Shown: piece by piece, positions 9,721 through 18,275 of the stretch | Layout of the letters: the number at the start of each line of letters is the position of its first letter | How positions within the stretch are numbered: the first letter of the stretch is position 1 | From: Bacteroidales bacterium | GTDB lineage: Bacteria > Bacteroidota > Bacteroidia > Bacteroidales > Paludibacteraceae | Assembly: GCA_012837935.1 (NCBI GenBank) | Contig: DUQG01000008.1 | Span: 89,395 to 153,394 of the forward strand | Direction of reading: 5' to 3' | DNA length: 64,000 nt | Made by a program: the position numbers and the translations under genes | Notes under the pieces: model-generated | The model's input: only the letters and a program-made list of their open reading frames with translations | The model's database searches: none | Told to the model about the DNA's origin: nothing

Positions 9721-10377
9721 TTAAAAACCAATATGGAATAAATCGCCGATAGAACTCACTTTTATCTGACTGAAAAAGTGTGAAATCATATTGACTTTTA
9801 GCAACACACCAAATAACAATGTTACAAAAATCATCCCATAAACCCCACCCGCAATATGAGCCGAGTGATTTACATTGCCGGCTTGTTTTTTCTCTAAATA
9901 GATAGAGAGTGCCACGTAAATAATTCCAAATAAAAACGCAGGAAGCATAATGGGGATAAACATAATCCCCATAAAACTCATCGGGTTAATTAAAATATAA
10001 GCAAAAACTATTGCCGAAACTGCACCCGAGGCACCCAATCCACGATAAAAGTGATTGTTTTTTTGTTTGATGTAGGTAGGAAGAATAGACACAAACAACG
10101 CCGTAACATAAAGCACCACATACCAAATCCCGCCTTCCGTTTCGCCTAATGCAGCTTTAAAAAACCGCTCAATATACGTTCCGAAAATAAAAAGCGTAAG
10201 CATATTGAAAATCAGATGTGTATAATCTGCATGAAGCAAGCCATAGGAAAACAGTCTGTACCAACCCTTTTGCTTTACGGCAGGCGGATAGAAAATCATT
10301 TTGTCAACTAATGCTTGATTCTGAAAGGCTTTGTAGGAAATATATGCCGTAATGGCGATAATAAGAATTGTAATCAT
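9721..10377 (-). CDS. Rhomboid family intramembrane serine protease
   Basis: The 218-residue polytopic membrane protein carries the rhomboid catalytic dyad: Ser117 in RGLGASGAV and His174 in NHSAHIAGG. The conserved H-x-x-x-N region is present as HLIFNMLTLFIFG near residue 54. About six hydrophobic segments can be counted. Rhomboids cleave single-pass membrane proteins within or next to the membrane; the substrate here is unknown. The gene is monocistronic, with an upstream region rich in palindromic repeats. Confidence 0.88.
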   Translation of the reverse strand: MITILIIAITAYISYKAFQNQALVDKMIFYPPAVKQKGWYRLFSYGLLHADYTHLIFNMLTLFIFGTYIERFFKAALGETEGGIWYVVLYVTALFVSILPTYIKQKNNHFYRGLGASGAVSAIVFAYILINPMSFMGIMFIPIMLPAFLFGIIYVALSIYLEKKQAGNVNHSAHIAGGVYGMIFVTLLFGVLLKVNMISHFFSQIKVSSIGDLFHIGF

Positions 10378-10465
10378 AGATATTCTTTTTTGTATGAGAT
10401 AACTTGTTTAATAAATATCGGACATTTTGCCTAAAACTGTATAAGGTTGAAATTATTTTAGAATT

Positions 10466-10625
10466 TGAGGGTTCGGTGCTACGCACCTTTACTTAATATA
10501 TTCTATTTATTGCTACAAATTGGATGGTGCTATGCACCTTAATCACAACAAATAATAAGCTGTATAGCAGCGAACCCTTTGTAGCGTGTAATACAGTAAA
10601 CAACAGAGGTGCGTAGCACCGAGCC
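10466..10625. repeat. Palindromic repeat cluster (GGTGCTACGCACC family) in a 445-bp gap
   Basis: Three copies of a 13-bp palindrome occur: GGTGCTACGCACC at 10475-10487, GGTGCTATGCACC at 10526-10538, and the inverted form GGTGCGTAGCACC at 10608-10620. The outer two form an exact 15-bp inverted repeat (10474-10488 with 10607-10621). GGGTTCG (10470-10476) and CGAACCC (10571-10577) are a second inverted pair. No coding potential is evident in 10378-10822; the rest of the gap holds the promoter region of pepD. Confidence 0.75.
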
Positions 10626-10747
10626 ATTAGAAAAAATTTAGGTAAAGAACACGGCAGTCATAAAACAATTTTGCTGCCCCGATGTTCAAGCTACAAAACT
10701 AACAATCTTTTTTCATATAACAGACCTGTAAATTGCCCATTATTTCG

Positions 10748-10755
10748 TATATTTG
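10748..10755 (+). promoter_or_regulatory. Candidate -7 promoter element of pepD
   Basis: TATATTTG followed by CAAA matches the Bacteroidetes -7 consensus and lies 67 bp before the pepD start. Confidence 0.5.
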
Positions 10756-10822
10756 CAAATAGAGAATAATTAATATAAATCATACTTCGAGCTTCTTGCT
10801 TCGAGCATCAAACTTTTAAAAA

Positions 10823-12265
10823 ATGAGAAACTTAGAACCTAAAATTGTTTGGAACCACTTTTACGAGATAACGCAAATTCCGCGCCCATCGAAAAAAGAG
10901 GAGAAGATTTGTGCCTATTTGGAAGAATTTGGGAAGAAAAACAACTTTGAAACAAAAACCGATAGAGCCGGAAATGTGCTGATAACTAAACCTGCTACAC
11001 CAGGTTATGAAAATCATAGAACTGTAATTTTGCAAGCGCATATGGATATGGTTTGCGAGAAAAACAGCGATGTAGAGTTTGATTTTGAGAATGACCCGAT
11101 TCAAACTGAAATTCGTGAAGAATGGCTTCATGCCAAAGGAACCACGCTTGGCGCCGACAACGGTATCGGGATGGCACTGATGCTTGCCGTGCTTTCATCG
11201 GATGATTTGAAACACCCGAAAATCGAATGTCTTTTCACGACTGATGAGGAGACAGGATTGACTGGAGCATTTGCGTTGCAAGAAAATTTCTTGACAGGCG
11301 ATATATTGATAAATCTTGATTCGGAAGATGACGGTGAAATTTATGTAGGTTGTGCCGGAGGAATTGATACTACAGCTCATATGCGTTACAAAACCAAGCG
11401 AACGCCTGTTGGATATTTTGCGTTTTCGGTAAATGTTTCGGGATTGCTTGGTGGTCATTCCGGCGATGATATTGAAAAAGGACATGCGAATGCAAACAAA
11501 GTTTTGAATCGTATTTTGTGGAATATGCGCAAAGAAATGGACTTGCGTGTCGCGAAAATTGACGGTGGAAACTTGCATAATGCTATTCCTCGTGAAGCAT
11601 CGGCTCTAGCTGTGATACCTTCTGCCGACAAAGAAAAAGTGCGTGTGATTTTCAATCAAGTAGCAGCCGATATTGAAAGTGAATATAAGGATGTTGAAAC
11701 CAAAATGCGTTTGGCACTTCAATCGGAAGATGTTCCGGAAGAAACTTTAACAAAAAAACACACAAAAAAACTTCTGAATGCGCTTTATGCTTGTCCGCAC
11801 GGCGTGAAAGCCATGAGTAAAGATATGCCCGGATTGGTGGAAACTTCCACAAACTTGGCGTCTGTGAAAATGCTTGAAGGGCATATTATCAAAATTGTTA
11901 CCAGTCAGCGCAGCTCGGTGGAAACAGCTAAATACGATATTGCACATCAAGTGGAAGCTGTTTTTCGTTTGGCAGGATGTAAAGTTTCGCATGGCGACGG
12001 CTATCCGGGTTGGAAACCAAACCTAAAATCCAACGTGCTAAAAGTAGCTGAAAAGAGTTACGAAAAATTATTTGACCAAGTCCCAAAAATCAAGGCTATT
12101 CATGCCGGATTGGAGTGTGGACTGTTCCTGAAAAAATATCCGCATTTGGATATGATTTCCATCGGACCAACTATGCGTGGAGTTCACTCACCGGACGAAA
12201 GATTACATATTCCGGCAGTAGGTCGCTCGTGGGAATGGCTGAAGGGAATTTTGGCTGATCTGTAA
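10823..12265 (+). CDS. pepD: Aminoacyl-histidine dipeptidase (M20 family)
   Basis: The 480-residue product matches the PepD/carnosinase-like family in length. Metal-site motifs are in order: HMDMVCEKN (about residue 73), LGADNGIGMA (about 115), TTDEETGLTGA (about 138-148) with the catalytic and metal-binding Glu pair, INLDSEDDGEIYVGCAGG (about 167), and a C-terminal HAGLECG with the last metal-site His region. A dimerisation 'lid' domain is inserted at about 205-380. It hydrolyses Xaa-His dipeptides and probably other dipeptides in the cytoplasm. The start follows an A-rich leader and agrees with family N-termini. Confidence 0.92.
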   Translation: MRNLEPKIVWNHFYEITQIPRPSKKEEKICAYLEEFGKKNNFETKTDRAGNVLITKPATPGYENHRTVILQAHMDMVCEKNSDVEFDFENDPIQTEIREEWLHAKGTTLGADNGIGMALMLAVLSSDDLKHPKIECLFTTDEETGLTGAFALQENFLTGDILINLDSEDDGEIYVGCAGGIDTTAHMRYKTKRTPVGYFAFSVNVSGLLGGHSGDDIEKGHANANKVLNRILWNMRKEMDLRVAKIDGGNLHNAIPREASALAVIPSADKEKVRVIFNQVAADIESEYKDVETKMRLALQSEDVPEETLTKKHTKKLLNALYACPHGVKAMSKDMPGLVETSTNLASVKMLEGHIIKIVTSQRSSVETAKYDIAHQVEAVFRLAGCKVSHGDGYPGWKPNLKSNVLKVAEKSYEKLFDQVPKIKAIHAGLECGLFLKKYPHLDMISIGPTMRGVHSPDERLHIPAVGRSWEWLKGILADL

Positions 12266-12281
12266 TTATTCTGAAATAGAA

Positions 12282-12447
12282 CGCAAATTGCACGAATTAC
12301 ACAAATTGTCACAAATTTTTATAGGTTGTGTTCATTTGTGTAATTGGTGTGATTTGTGTTCAAAAGAATTTTGCACTTCAAGCTTCAAACTTCCGGCTAT
12401 AAAAAAATAGCTATACGTCAGTATAATCTGTGCAATCAGTGTTCTAA
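12282..12447. repeat. Degenerate TTTGTGTAATT repeats, left flank of the AbiEii-like module
   Basis: At 12282-12363 an imperfect palindrome pairs AACGCAAATTGCACGAATT with its near complement ending ATTTGTGTTC. At 12418-12447 a second block resembles TATAATCTGTGCAATCAGTG followed by TTCTAA. The same two blocks in the same order recur at 13528-13609 after the nucleotidyltransferase gene. Confidence 0.6.
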
Positions 12448-12468
12448 AAACTTCAAGCTATATAAATT

Positions 12469-12792
12469 ATGTTTTTCTCAGATTGGAAAGAAAAAAGTGT
12501 TGGAAAAGAGATTTCCAAGAGCCTGCTTTGGGAGTATGACCTGTCAAAGTTTGATTGGGATGCTATGCGTGTTTTGGTAGTTCAACGAGTTATAGAGCGT
12601 GGTTGGCTCGATGATTTTTATGCGATGATAAGGCTCTATGGCGGAATTGAAAATGTACGTGAAATTATCAAAGAAATTCCTGCGCTGTCACCCAAAGATA
12701 TGAATTTTGTTGTTCATTTTTTTGAAATTGAAAAAGAAGAACTAAAATGCTACACACGGAAACAATTAAGGGAGAAACATTTACTCTCTTGA
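12469..12792 (+). CDS. Small partner protein of the AbiEii-like nucleotidyltransferase (DUF6922-like)
   Basis: The 107-residue, mostly alpha-helical protein (MFFSDWKEKSVGKEIS, LLWEYDLSKFDW, VVQRVIERGWLDDFYAMIRLYGG, IKEIPALSPKDM) resembles the DUF6922-type proteins that precede AbiEii-like nucleotidyltransferases in Bacteroidetes. The C-terminus overlaps the next gene by 46 bp, so the two are translationally linked. By position and size it is the candidate antitoxin, but no DNA-binding motif stands out. Family assignment is from memory of the motif; the regulatory role is inference. Confidence 0.7.
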   Translation: MFFSDWKEKSVGKEISKSLLWEYDLSKFDWDAMRVLVVQRVIERGWLDDFYAMIRLYGGIENVREIIKEIPALSPKDMNFVVHFFEIEKEELKCYTRKQLREKHLLS

Positions 12793-13391
12793 AAAGAATA
12801 ATGGCTGACAGACGCTTGCAGGGTTTTAATCTTGCCGGCGGAACAGCATTGGCGTTGTATTTGGGGCATCGGTTGAGTGTGGACTTGGATTTGTTTACAC
12901 CCTATCCTTTTGATACAAAGAAAATGGAACAATATCTAATAGAAACTTACGATTTCAAAGCCGATTATTTTGAAGAAAATACGTTGAAAGGCACGATTAA
13001 TGGAGTGAAAATTGATTGTATAACATATAGTTATCCGAATTTAGAAAACCCATATATTTCAAAAGAGAATATTCGGCTTTACAGCATAAAAGATATTGTA
13101 GCAATGAAACTATCGGCAATAGCTGATGATGGTTCTCGCTTAAAAGACTTTATTGATATTGCTTGTTTATCTACAAAAATGTCGTTAAATGAAATGCTGC
13201 GAGCCTATTTGGAAAAATTTCCCAATTCCAATCCTATAAGACCCTTGAAAGGACTTCTGTATTTTGAAGATATTTATTTTGATGAACCTATTTTTATCTT
13301 AAAAGGCAAGTACACGTGGAAAAATATTCAAAAACGACTAGAACAAATGCAGAAAAATAGAGATAAAGTTTTTGAGAAATTGCCATTATAA
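12747..13391 (+). CDS. AbiEii-type nucleotidyltransferase, putative type IV toxin
   Basis: The 214-residue product has the nucleotidyltransferase signature of the AbiEii/AbiGii family: LAGGTALALYLGHR (about 30-43) followed by SVDLDLF, with the metal-binding Asp pair at about 46-48. A later KDIVAMKLSAI...RLKDFIDI block (about 117-142) is typical of the family. AbiEii toxins transfer nucleotides to RNA targets and act in abortive infection or toxin-antitoxin pairs. The gene overlaps its small upstream partner and both lie between two clusters of the same intergenic repeat. It might instead be a housekeeping orphan nucleotidyltransferase; toxicity is untested. Confidence 0.82.
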   Translation: MLHTETIKGETFTLLKRIMADRRLQGFNLAGGTALALYLGHRLSVDLDLFTPYPFDTKKMEQYLIETYDFKADYFEENTLKGTINGVKIDCITYSYPNLENPYISKENIRLYSIKDIVAMKLSAIADDGSRLKDFIDIACLSTKMSLNEMLRAYLEKFPNSNPIRPLKGLLYFEDIYFDEPIFILKGKYTWKNIQKRLEQMQKNRDKVFEKLPL

Positions 13392-13463
13392 GACAAATAC
13401 GAAAATAATAAAGTTAAGTAAAATGCAGTTTTAAACCGCAATTTGCTTTTTAAATTCGTTAAT

Positions 13464-13501
13464 CATCGGCATCCGTTGGTTAACGGACAAGGTCGCCGAT
13501 G
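13464..13501. terminator. Two-tier hairpin after the AbiEii-like gene
   Basis: The outer stem CATCGGC/GCCGATG (13464-13470, 13495-13501) encloses an inner stem TCCGTT/AACGGA with a GGTT loop. There is no U-run, so it may be a dispersed structured repeat rather than a classical terminator. Confidence 0.5.
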
Positions 13502-13527
13502 CACTTCACAATGAAAAAAATGTGTAA

Positions 13528-13609
13528 ATTTGTGTAACTTGTGCAATTTGTGTTCAATAAACTTATAAATAAGTGTTCATCAGCATAATCTGTGTTATCC
13601 GTGTTCTAA
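13528..13609. repeat. Degenerate TTTGTGTAATT repeats, right flank of the AbiEii-like module
   Basis: ATTTGTGTAACTTGTGCAAT leading into TTGTGTTCAA (13528-13557), then TAATCTGTGTTATCCGTG with TTCTAA (13586-13609), parallels the two blocks left of the module at 12334-12363 and 12418-12447. Confidence 0.6.
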
Positions 13610-13629
13610 TCATTTAATCAGAAGACATT

Positions 13630-14850
13630 TTGAAACGTAAAATCATCAATGACCCTGTTTTCGGGTTTATCAATATCCCGAATGATTTCTTGTACGACAT
13701 CATTCAGCATCGCTATTTCCAACGATTACACCGCATTAAACAGTTGGGGTTGTCGTCGTTTGTATATCCGGGTGCACAACATACGCGCATGCTTCATTCG
13801 CTTGGTGCCATGCACTTGATGGGAGAAGCTATCGCACAACTGCGACTTACAGGGCAGGAGATAACTTGTGAAGAGGAAGATGTCGCAAGAGCCTGTATGC
13901 TTTTACACGACATTGGGCACGGACCTTTTTCGCACACCTTGGAGCATACCATTGTTCATGGCATTTCGCATGAGCAGCTTTCGCTTTGGATGATGCAGCG
14001 AATGAACGAGGAGATGGGCGGGAAACTTGATTTGACAATACGGATTTTCACTAATCAGTATGAAAAGCATTTTTTGCACCAACTTGTTTCAAGTCAGCTC
14101 GATATGGACAGACTTGATTACCTAAGTCGTGATAGTTTTTTCTGCGGAGTAAGTGAAGGGATTATCGGTTCACAACGAATAATCAAGATGCTCAACTTGC
14201 ACAACGACCGTCTTGTGGTGGAAGAAAAAGGGATTTATTCCATTGAGAAATTCCTTGTAGCACGTCGCTTGATGTATTGGCAGGTTTATCTGCACAAAAC
14301 ATCGGTAGCTTCCGAAAAAATGCTCACAAACATCCTGACACGAGCCAAAGAGCTGGCATCCAAAGGCGAAGAACTTTTTGCACCGCCGTCGTTGCAGTTT
14401 TTCTTGTATAATAAACTAACAAAAACCGATTTTGAGAGTTCATCCGAACCGCTTGATAAGTTTGCCGAATTAGACGATGCCGATATTTTAAGTGCAGTAA
14501 AAGTTTGGTCGAACTATCCGGACAAGGTGCTTTCTACGCTTTGCCATAATTTTACCAACCGTAAGCTTTTCAAAGTGATTATGCTGAAAAATAAGGAAGA
14601 AGGTGAGGAATTACGGGCATCTTACTTGGAAAAATACAAAGCGAAATTCGGTTTTGATGAACGTGAAGCGTCTTATTTTATCAGCGAAGAAATAGTTTCT
14701 ACCGACACCTACAGTCCGCAAGATGAAACCATCGACATTCTCTACAAAGACGGCACGGTCAAGGACATTGCGGAAGCTTCCGATATGCTAAATATTCAGG
14801 TGCTGACCAAAAAAGTAGAGAAACATTATTTGTGCTACTTTAAAATTTGA
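13630..14850 (+). CDS. HD-domain phosphohydrolase (dNTPase/SamHD1-like)
   Basis: The 406-residue product begins at a TTG codon; no better in-frame ATG precedes the conserved N-terminus KRKIINDPVFGFI. The HD-domain metal residues are visible: H in HTRMLHSLGAMHLM (about 57-62), the HD pair in LLHDIGHGPFSHTLEH (about 92-106), and a later Asp in LDMDRLDYLSRDSFFCG (about 157-172). This arrangement matches HD superfamily proteins related to dGTPases and SAMHD1, common in Bacteroidetes. The substrate is not determined, though a deoxynucleotide triphosphate is the family expectation. Confidence 0.88.
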   Translation: MKRKIINDPVFGFINIPNDFLYDIIQHRYFQRLHRIKQLGLSSFVYPGAQHTRMLHSLGAMHLMGEAIAQLRLTGQEITCEEEDVARACMLLHDIGHGPFSHTLEHTIVHGISHEQLSLWMMQRMNEEMGGKLDLTIRIFTNQYEKHFLHQLVSSQLDMDRLDYLSRDSFFCGVSEGIIGSQRIIKMLNLHNDRLVVEEKGIYSIEKFLVARRLMYWQVYLHKTSVASEKMLTNILTRAKELASKGEELFAPPSLQFFLYNKLTKTDFESSSEPLDKFAELDDADILSAVKVWSNYPDKVLSTLCHNFTNRKLFKVIMLKNKEEGEELRASYLEKYKAKFGFDEREASYFISEEIVSTDTYSPQDETIDILYKDGTVKDIAEASDMLNIQVLTKKVEKHYLCYFKI

Positions 14851-14872
14851 TTTTGGAAAAGCAGAATCACAC

Positions 14873-14912
14873 AAAAGAGCATACAAAAACGTTTGCAGTG
14901 CTCTTTTTCATT
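14873..14912 (+). terminator. Terminator of the HD-domain gene
   Basis: AAAAGAGCA (14873-14881) pairs with TGCTCTTTT (14899-14907) around a 17-nt loop, followed by TCATTTT. It lies 22 bp after the stop codon. Confidence 0.65.
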
Positions 14913-14970
14913 TTAAATCATTGCATTCTAAGATTTTAAATTAATTTGATTATTTTTGTTGTTAAATGTG

Positions 14971-15168
14971 AACTCGTCTCGACTTTTAAAACATAGAGAA
15001 CAATAGTTAAATATATGAGCATTTTTTATTGTTTTTCGAGAACATAGTAAAAAAAATCAAACCTGCCTGCTGCAGGCGGGGATTTTTTTCGCTATTGTTT
15101 CCGAAATCACGAGAATATGCACGTTTTTTTCTATGTTTGCTATTGTTTTGAAAAAATCAAGATGACTT
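14971..15168 (+). repeat. Palindromic element, copy A (upstream of the GH13 lipoprotein gene)
   Basis: This is one of four copies of a 170-200 bp imperfect palindrome. The left end is ACTCGTCTCGACTTTTAAAA followed by CATAGAGAACAATAG; the right end, CTATGTTTGCTATTGTTTTG followed by a stretch ending CAAGATGAC, is its approximate reverse complement. The centre of this copy carries an extra GC-rich palindrome, CCTGCCTGC with GCAGGCGGG (15062-15080). The right arm contains TATGTTTG (15132-15139), which fits the -7 promoter consensus. The element ends 28 bp before the start codon at 15197 and fills most of the 346-bp gap. No reading frame is evident. Confidence 0.85.
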
Positions 15169-15196
15169 CTGTAAATAAATTAACCATCAACAGTTT

Positions 15197-17560
15197 ATGA
15201 AGACAAAACTTTCTACGCTGCTACTTGCAGTTCTTGTACTTGTTTCCTGCCAAAAACAGGCGCTTAACCTTCCCGCAGAAGGCGAAAATAATTTGAATTT
15301 AAACACGCTACTGACTCTTTCTCAGGGTGAAAACATCATTGTTACACAAGATTTTATTTCCAATCCGAGTGAAATTGACAGTGTAAGTTCGGCTGAAATT
15401 GCAGTGGCACTGACCGACAAAAAATATAAAATTCAACTGAACGTTACACCCGAAACACCCAATTTTTTCAATATCAATATTTGGGTTAAAGGTGTTCCAT
15501 ACGCAATTCCATGCCAAAAATCTGATAAAGTGGATTATGTTTTTTCGTTTAATCCACAAGGCAAAACCTACAAACGCGTTCAGATTGCCGGACAGATGAA
15601 CGATTGGGCACCTAATCTTTCTCCTGATTTTGTACTGAATGAAGAAGGATTGTACACCGCTACGTTGTATTTAAGTCCGGGAACATACCTTTATCAAATG
15701 GCATTGGATGGCGATTGGAACCACGACCCAAACAACCCTGATAAAGTGGATAACGGCTACGGAAAATTCAATTCTATTTTGCAAGTGCCCGGAAACGCGG
15801 ATAAATTTCCAGTTTTAACAACAGAAAAAATAGCCGGAAGTACATTTACAGTTTCCGTTCAAAACGACGCGAAAAGTATCTTTGCATATTGGCAAAACTA
15901 CTTGCTACCGGAAAACTTTGTAAAGTTTGAAAATGGCAAAATAACCGTAACTATTCCACAAGAAGCCGGTAAAGTTGATCGCTCGTTTGTTCGCATTTGG
16001 GCTACAAATGATTGGGGCGTAAGTAACGATATTTTAGTTCCGCTTGCAAAAGGAAAAGTGCTGACTAAATCGGCGCAAATCAACCGCCATGACCGTCATG
16101 CACAGATTATGTACTTTATGCTTGTTGACCGCTTCAAAAACGGAAATACCGACAACGACCGTCCGCTCAATAGCCCCGAAGTACATCCGAAAGTGGATTA
16201 TTTCGGTGGAGACCTTGCCGGACTACAGCAAGTAATTGACGAAGGATATTTCAAAAAATTAGGTGTAAATACGCTTTGGATTTCACCACTAAATCAAAAT
16301 CCTGAAGGTGCTTACGGTTATTATGCGCCCAAAAACACCAAATTTTCGCCTTATCACGGCTATTGGCCTATTTCATTCAGCAAAGTGGATCATCGCTTTG
16401 GTAGCAATCAAGAACTGAAAGATTTGGTGAGCCATGCGCACAACAACGACATCAACATCTTGCTGGATTATGTAGCACACCACGTTCACGAACTTAATCC
16501 ATTGTTCCAAAATCATCCGGAATATTTCACTTCGCTTTATCTGCCTGACGGTTCGTTAAATACCCAGCGTTGGAATGATCAGCGATTGACTACTTGGTTT
16601 GACACATTTATTCCTACGATTGATTTTGCAAATCCGACGATGATTGAAATGATGACAGACAGTGCAATTTACTGGATTAATGAATTTAAAATTGACGGAT
16701 TCCGCCACGATGCTTGTAAACATGTGGATTTGCCTTTCTGGCGTACCTTGACAAAGAAAATCAAAGAAAATAATGAAGGAAGAAATCTGTATCAAATCGG
16801 TGAAACTTACGGCAGTCCTGAACTGATTAACAGCTACTTGAACACGGGAATGCTTGACGGACAATTTGATTTCAATGTGTTTGAAGATGCAAATACAAGT
16901 TTTGCAGGTGTAGGACAACCTGACTTACAACGTGTAAATAACGTTCTACAAAGCAGTTTGAAAACTTACGGTTCACACAACCTGATGGGATACGTGTCCG
17001 GTAATCACGATAAACCACGATTTATGGCGTTAGCATCAGGCGACTTGAAGTTTGGTGAAGATAGCAAAGAAGCCGGATGGAATCGTGAAATCGGCATTAC
17101 TGACAGTATCGCATATGACAAACTGGCTCTGATGCAAACCTTTATCTTGACCGTTCCGGGTGTTCCGGTTATTTACTACGGTGACGAAATTGGTCTGACG
17201 GGTGCTAATGACCCGGATTGTCGAAGAATGATGAAGTTTGACGGCTGGAATGCTCGTGAGCAAAAGCTTTTCGACAAAACCGCAAAGCTTGCCAATCTTC
17301 GCAATAGCAATCCTGTGCTGATTTACGGAGACTTTATCAGTCTGAAAGTTGAAAAAGATAGCTGGATTTATGCACGTAAATATTTCGACAAAACAGCAAT
17401 TGTAATATTTAACAACAGCGACCAAGCTAAGGAACTGGAAATGGAACTTCCTGCTAATTTACAAGGAAGTTTCAAAGCTACTTTCGGAAGTCAATTTACG
17501 CTGGAAGGTGGAAAATTGAAAATAAAACTGGAGCCGTATAGTTCGGAAGTGTTGCTGTAA
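15197..17560 (+). CDS. GH13 alpha-amylase-family lipoprotein
   Basis: The 787-residue product has a lipoprotein signal with the acylated Cys at residue 18 (VLVSCQKQ). A beta-rich N-terminal part includes a CBM48-like domain (about 115-200; RVQIAGQMNDWAPN). The GH13 barrel starts near MYFMLVDRFKNG (about 305). Its triad is Asp505 (DGFRHDACKH), Glu536 (YQIGETYG) and Asp605 (SGNHDKPR), and VIYYGDEIGL is a typical late-barrel motif. Membrane anchoring suggests a SusG-like or periplasm-facing role in starch breakdown; the residues after Cys (QKQ) are not acidic, so surface exposure is less certain than for the SusF-like protein. It lies apart from the Sus genes, directly behind palindromic element A. 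Confidence 0.88.
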   Translation: MKTKLSTLLLAVLVLVSCQKQALNLPAEGENNLNLNTLLTLSQGENIIVTQDFISNPSEIDSVSSAEIAVALTDKKYKIQLNVTPETPNFFNINIWVKGVPYAIPCQKSDKVDYVFSFNPQGKTYKRVQIAGQMNDWAPNLSPDFVLNEEGLYTATLYLSPGTYLYQMALDGDWNHDPNNPDKVDNGYGKFNSILQVPGNADKFPVLTTEKIAGSTFTVSVQNDAKSIFAYWQNYLLPENFVKFENGKITVTIPQEAGKVDRSFVRIWATNDWGVSNDILVPLAKGKVLTKSAQINRHDRHAQIMYFMLVDRFKNGNTDNDRPLNSPEVHPKVDYFGGDLAGLQQVIDEGYFKKLGVNTLWISPLNQNPEGAYGYYAPKNTKFSPYHGYWPISFSKVDHRFGSNQELKDLVSHAHNNDINILLDYVAHHVHELNPLFQNHPEYFTSLYLPDGSLNTQRWNDQRLTTWFDTFIPTIDFANPTMIEMMTDSAIYWINEFKIDGFRHDACKHVDLPFWRTLTKKIKENNEGRNLYQIGETYGSPELINSYLNTGMLDGQFDFNVFEDANTSFAGVGQPDLQRVNNVLQSSLKTYGSHNLMGYVSGNHDKPRFMALASGDLKFGEDSKEAGWNREIGITDSIAYDKLALMQTFILTVPGVPVIYYGDEIGLTGANDPDCRRMMKFDGWNAREQKLFDKTAKLANLRNSNPVLIYGDFISLKVEKDSWIYARKYFDKTAIVIFNNSDQAKELEMELPANLQGSFKATFGSQFTLEGGKLKIKLEPYSSEVLL

Positions 17561-17599
17561 AATAGAAAGGCGTTATTTTTAATAAATTAACAGCTTATA

Positions 17600-17650
17600 A
17601 CAACCTTATCACCTTATTTTATGCTTGAGGCGATAAGGTTGTATCTTTTC
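17600..17650 (+). terminator. Terminator of the GH13 lipoprotein gene
   Basis: An 11-bp stem ACAACCTTATC (17600-17610) pairs with GATAAGGTTGT (17632-17642) around a 21-nt loop, then ATCTTTTCTT. Confidence 0.7.
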
Positions 17651-17702
17651 TTATATTCTAATTCAATTTGCTTTGACACAAAATTTAGTAATTTTTAAAC
17701 CT

Positions 17703-18203
17703 ATGATAACAATTTCAGAAAAAAAACTACAAGAAGCAGGTGCTCTCGGAATAGATGAGTTCCTGCAAGTTTTTATTGATGCGTATTTAGAAGCACTAGA
17801 CGGAAATTTAACTGCTGATAATATGCATTTGCTTAATGGCAATCAGCATTCACTTCTTGCATACTATTTTTTACGCGAGGAAGTAATGCAAGGCGGTTTT
17901 GTGCAGTTAATCCAAAATGGCTACGGAGGATATGTTTTTGATAATCCGACAGCGAAGGCTCTCAAACAGTTTGGTGCTACGGATACAGCAAAAATTGTTT
18001 ACAAAGCCAAAGATATTTTCGATTTCAATCGCGAAGAGCTTGAAAGAGAAACTACCGAAGAGGAATTTATGGCTATGTACGTGGACTTTGAGCAGTTTGA
18101 TGAGTTGGAAGAGATGTTTTTTGAAATAGAAGAAGAGCAAACTGCCATTATTGCGCAGTATGTTGATGAGAACATTGCGAAATTTGGTGAAGTAGCCAAA
18201 TAG
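17703..18203 (+). CDS. DMP19/DUF4375 family protein
   Basis: The 166-residue acidic protein matches the DUF4375 (DMP19) family: LLAYYFLREEVMQGGFVQLI, NGYGGYVFDNPTAKAL, and a following region with DIFDFNREELE. The ATG at 17703 is preferred over a TTG 30 bp upstream because it begins the conserved part. DMP19 of Neisseria is a DNA mimic that binds a transcription factor; the many family members in Bacteroidetes have no proven function. The strongly acidic C-terminal half (FEQFDELEEMFFEIEEEQ) fits mimicry but does not prove it. Confidence 0.75.
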   Translation: MITISEKKLQEAGALGIDEFLQVFIDAYLEALDGNLTADNMHLLNGNQHSLLAYYFLREEVMQGGFVQLIQNGYGGYVFDNPTAKALKQFGATDTAKIVYKAKDIFDFNREELERETTEEEFMAMYVDFEQFDELEEMFFEIEEEQTAIIAQYVDENIAKFGEVAK

Positions 18204-18275
18204 TCTCTCTTTTGGGTTGCTAAATGCAAATCTTAATAGTCCCAAGATTGAAATAAGAAGATTAATTTTGCAACA

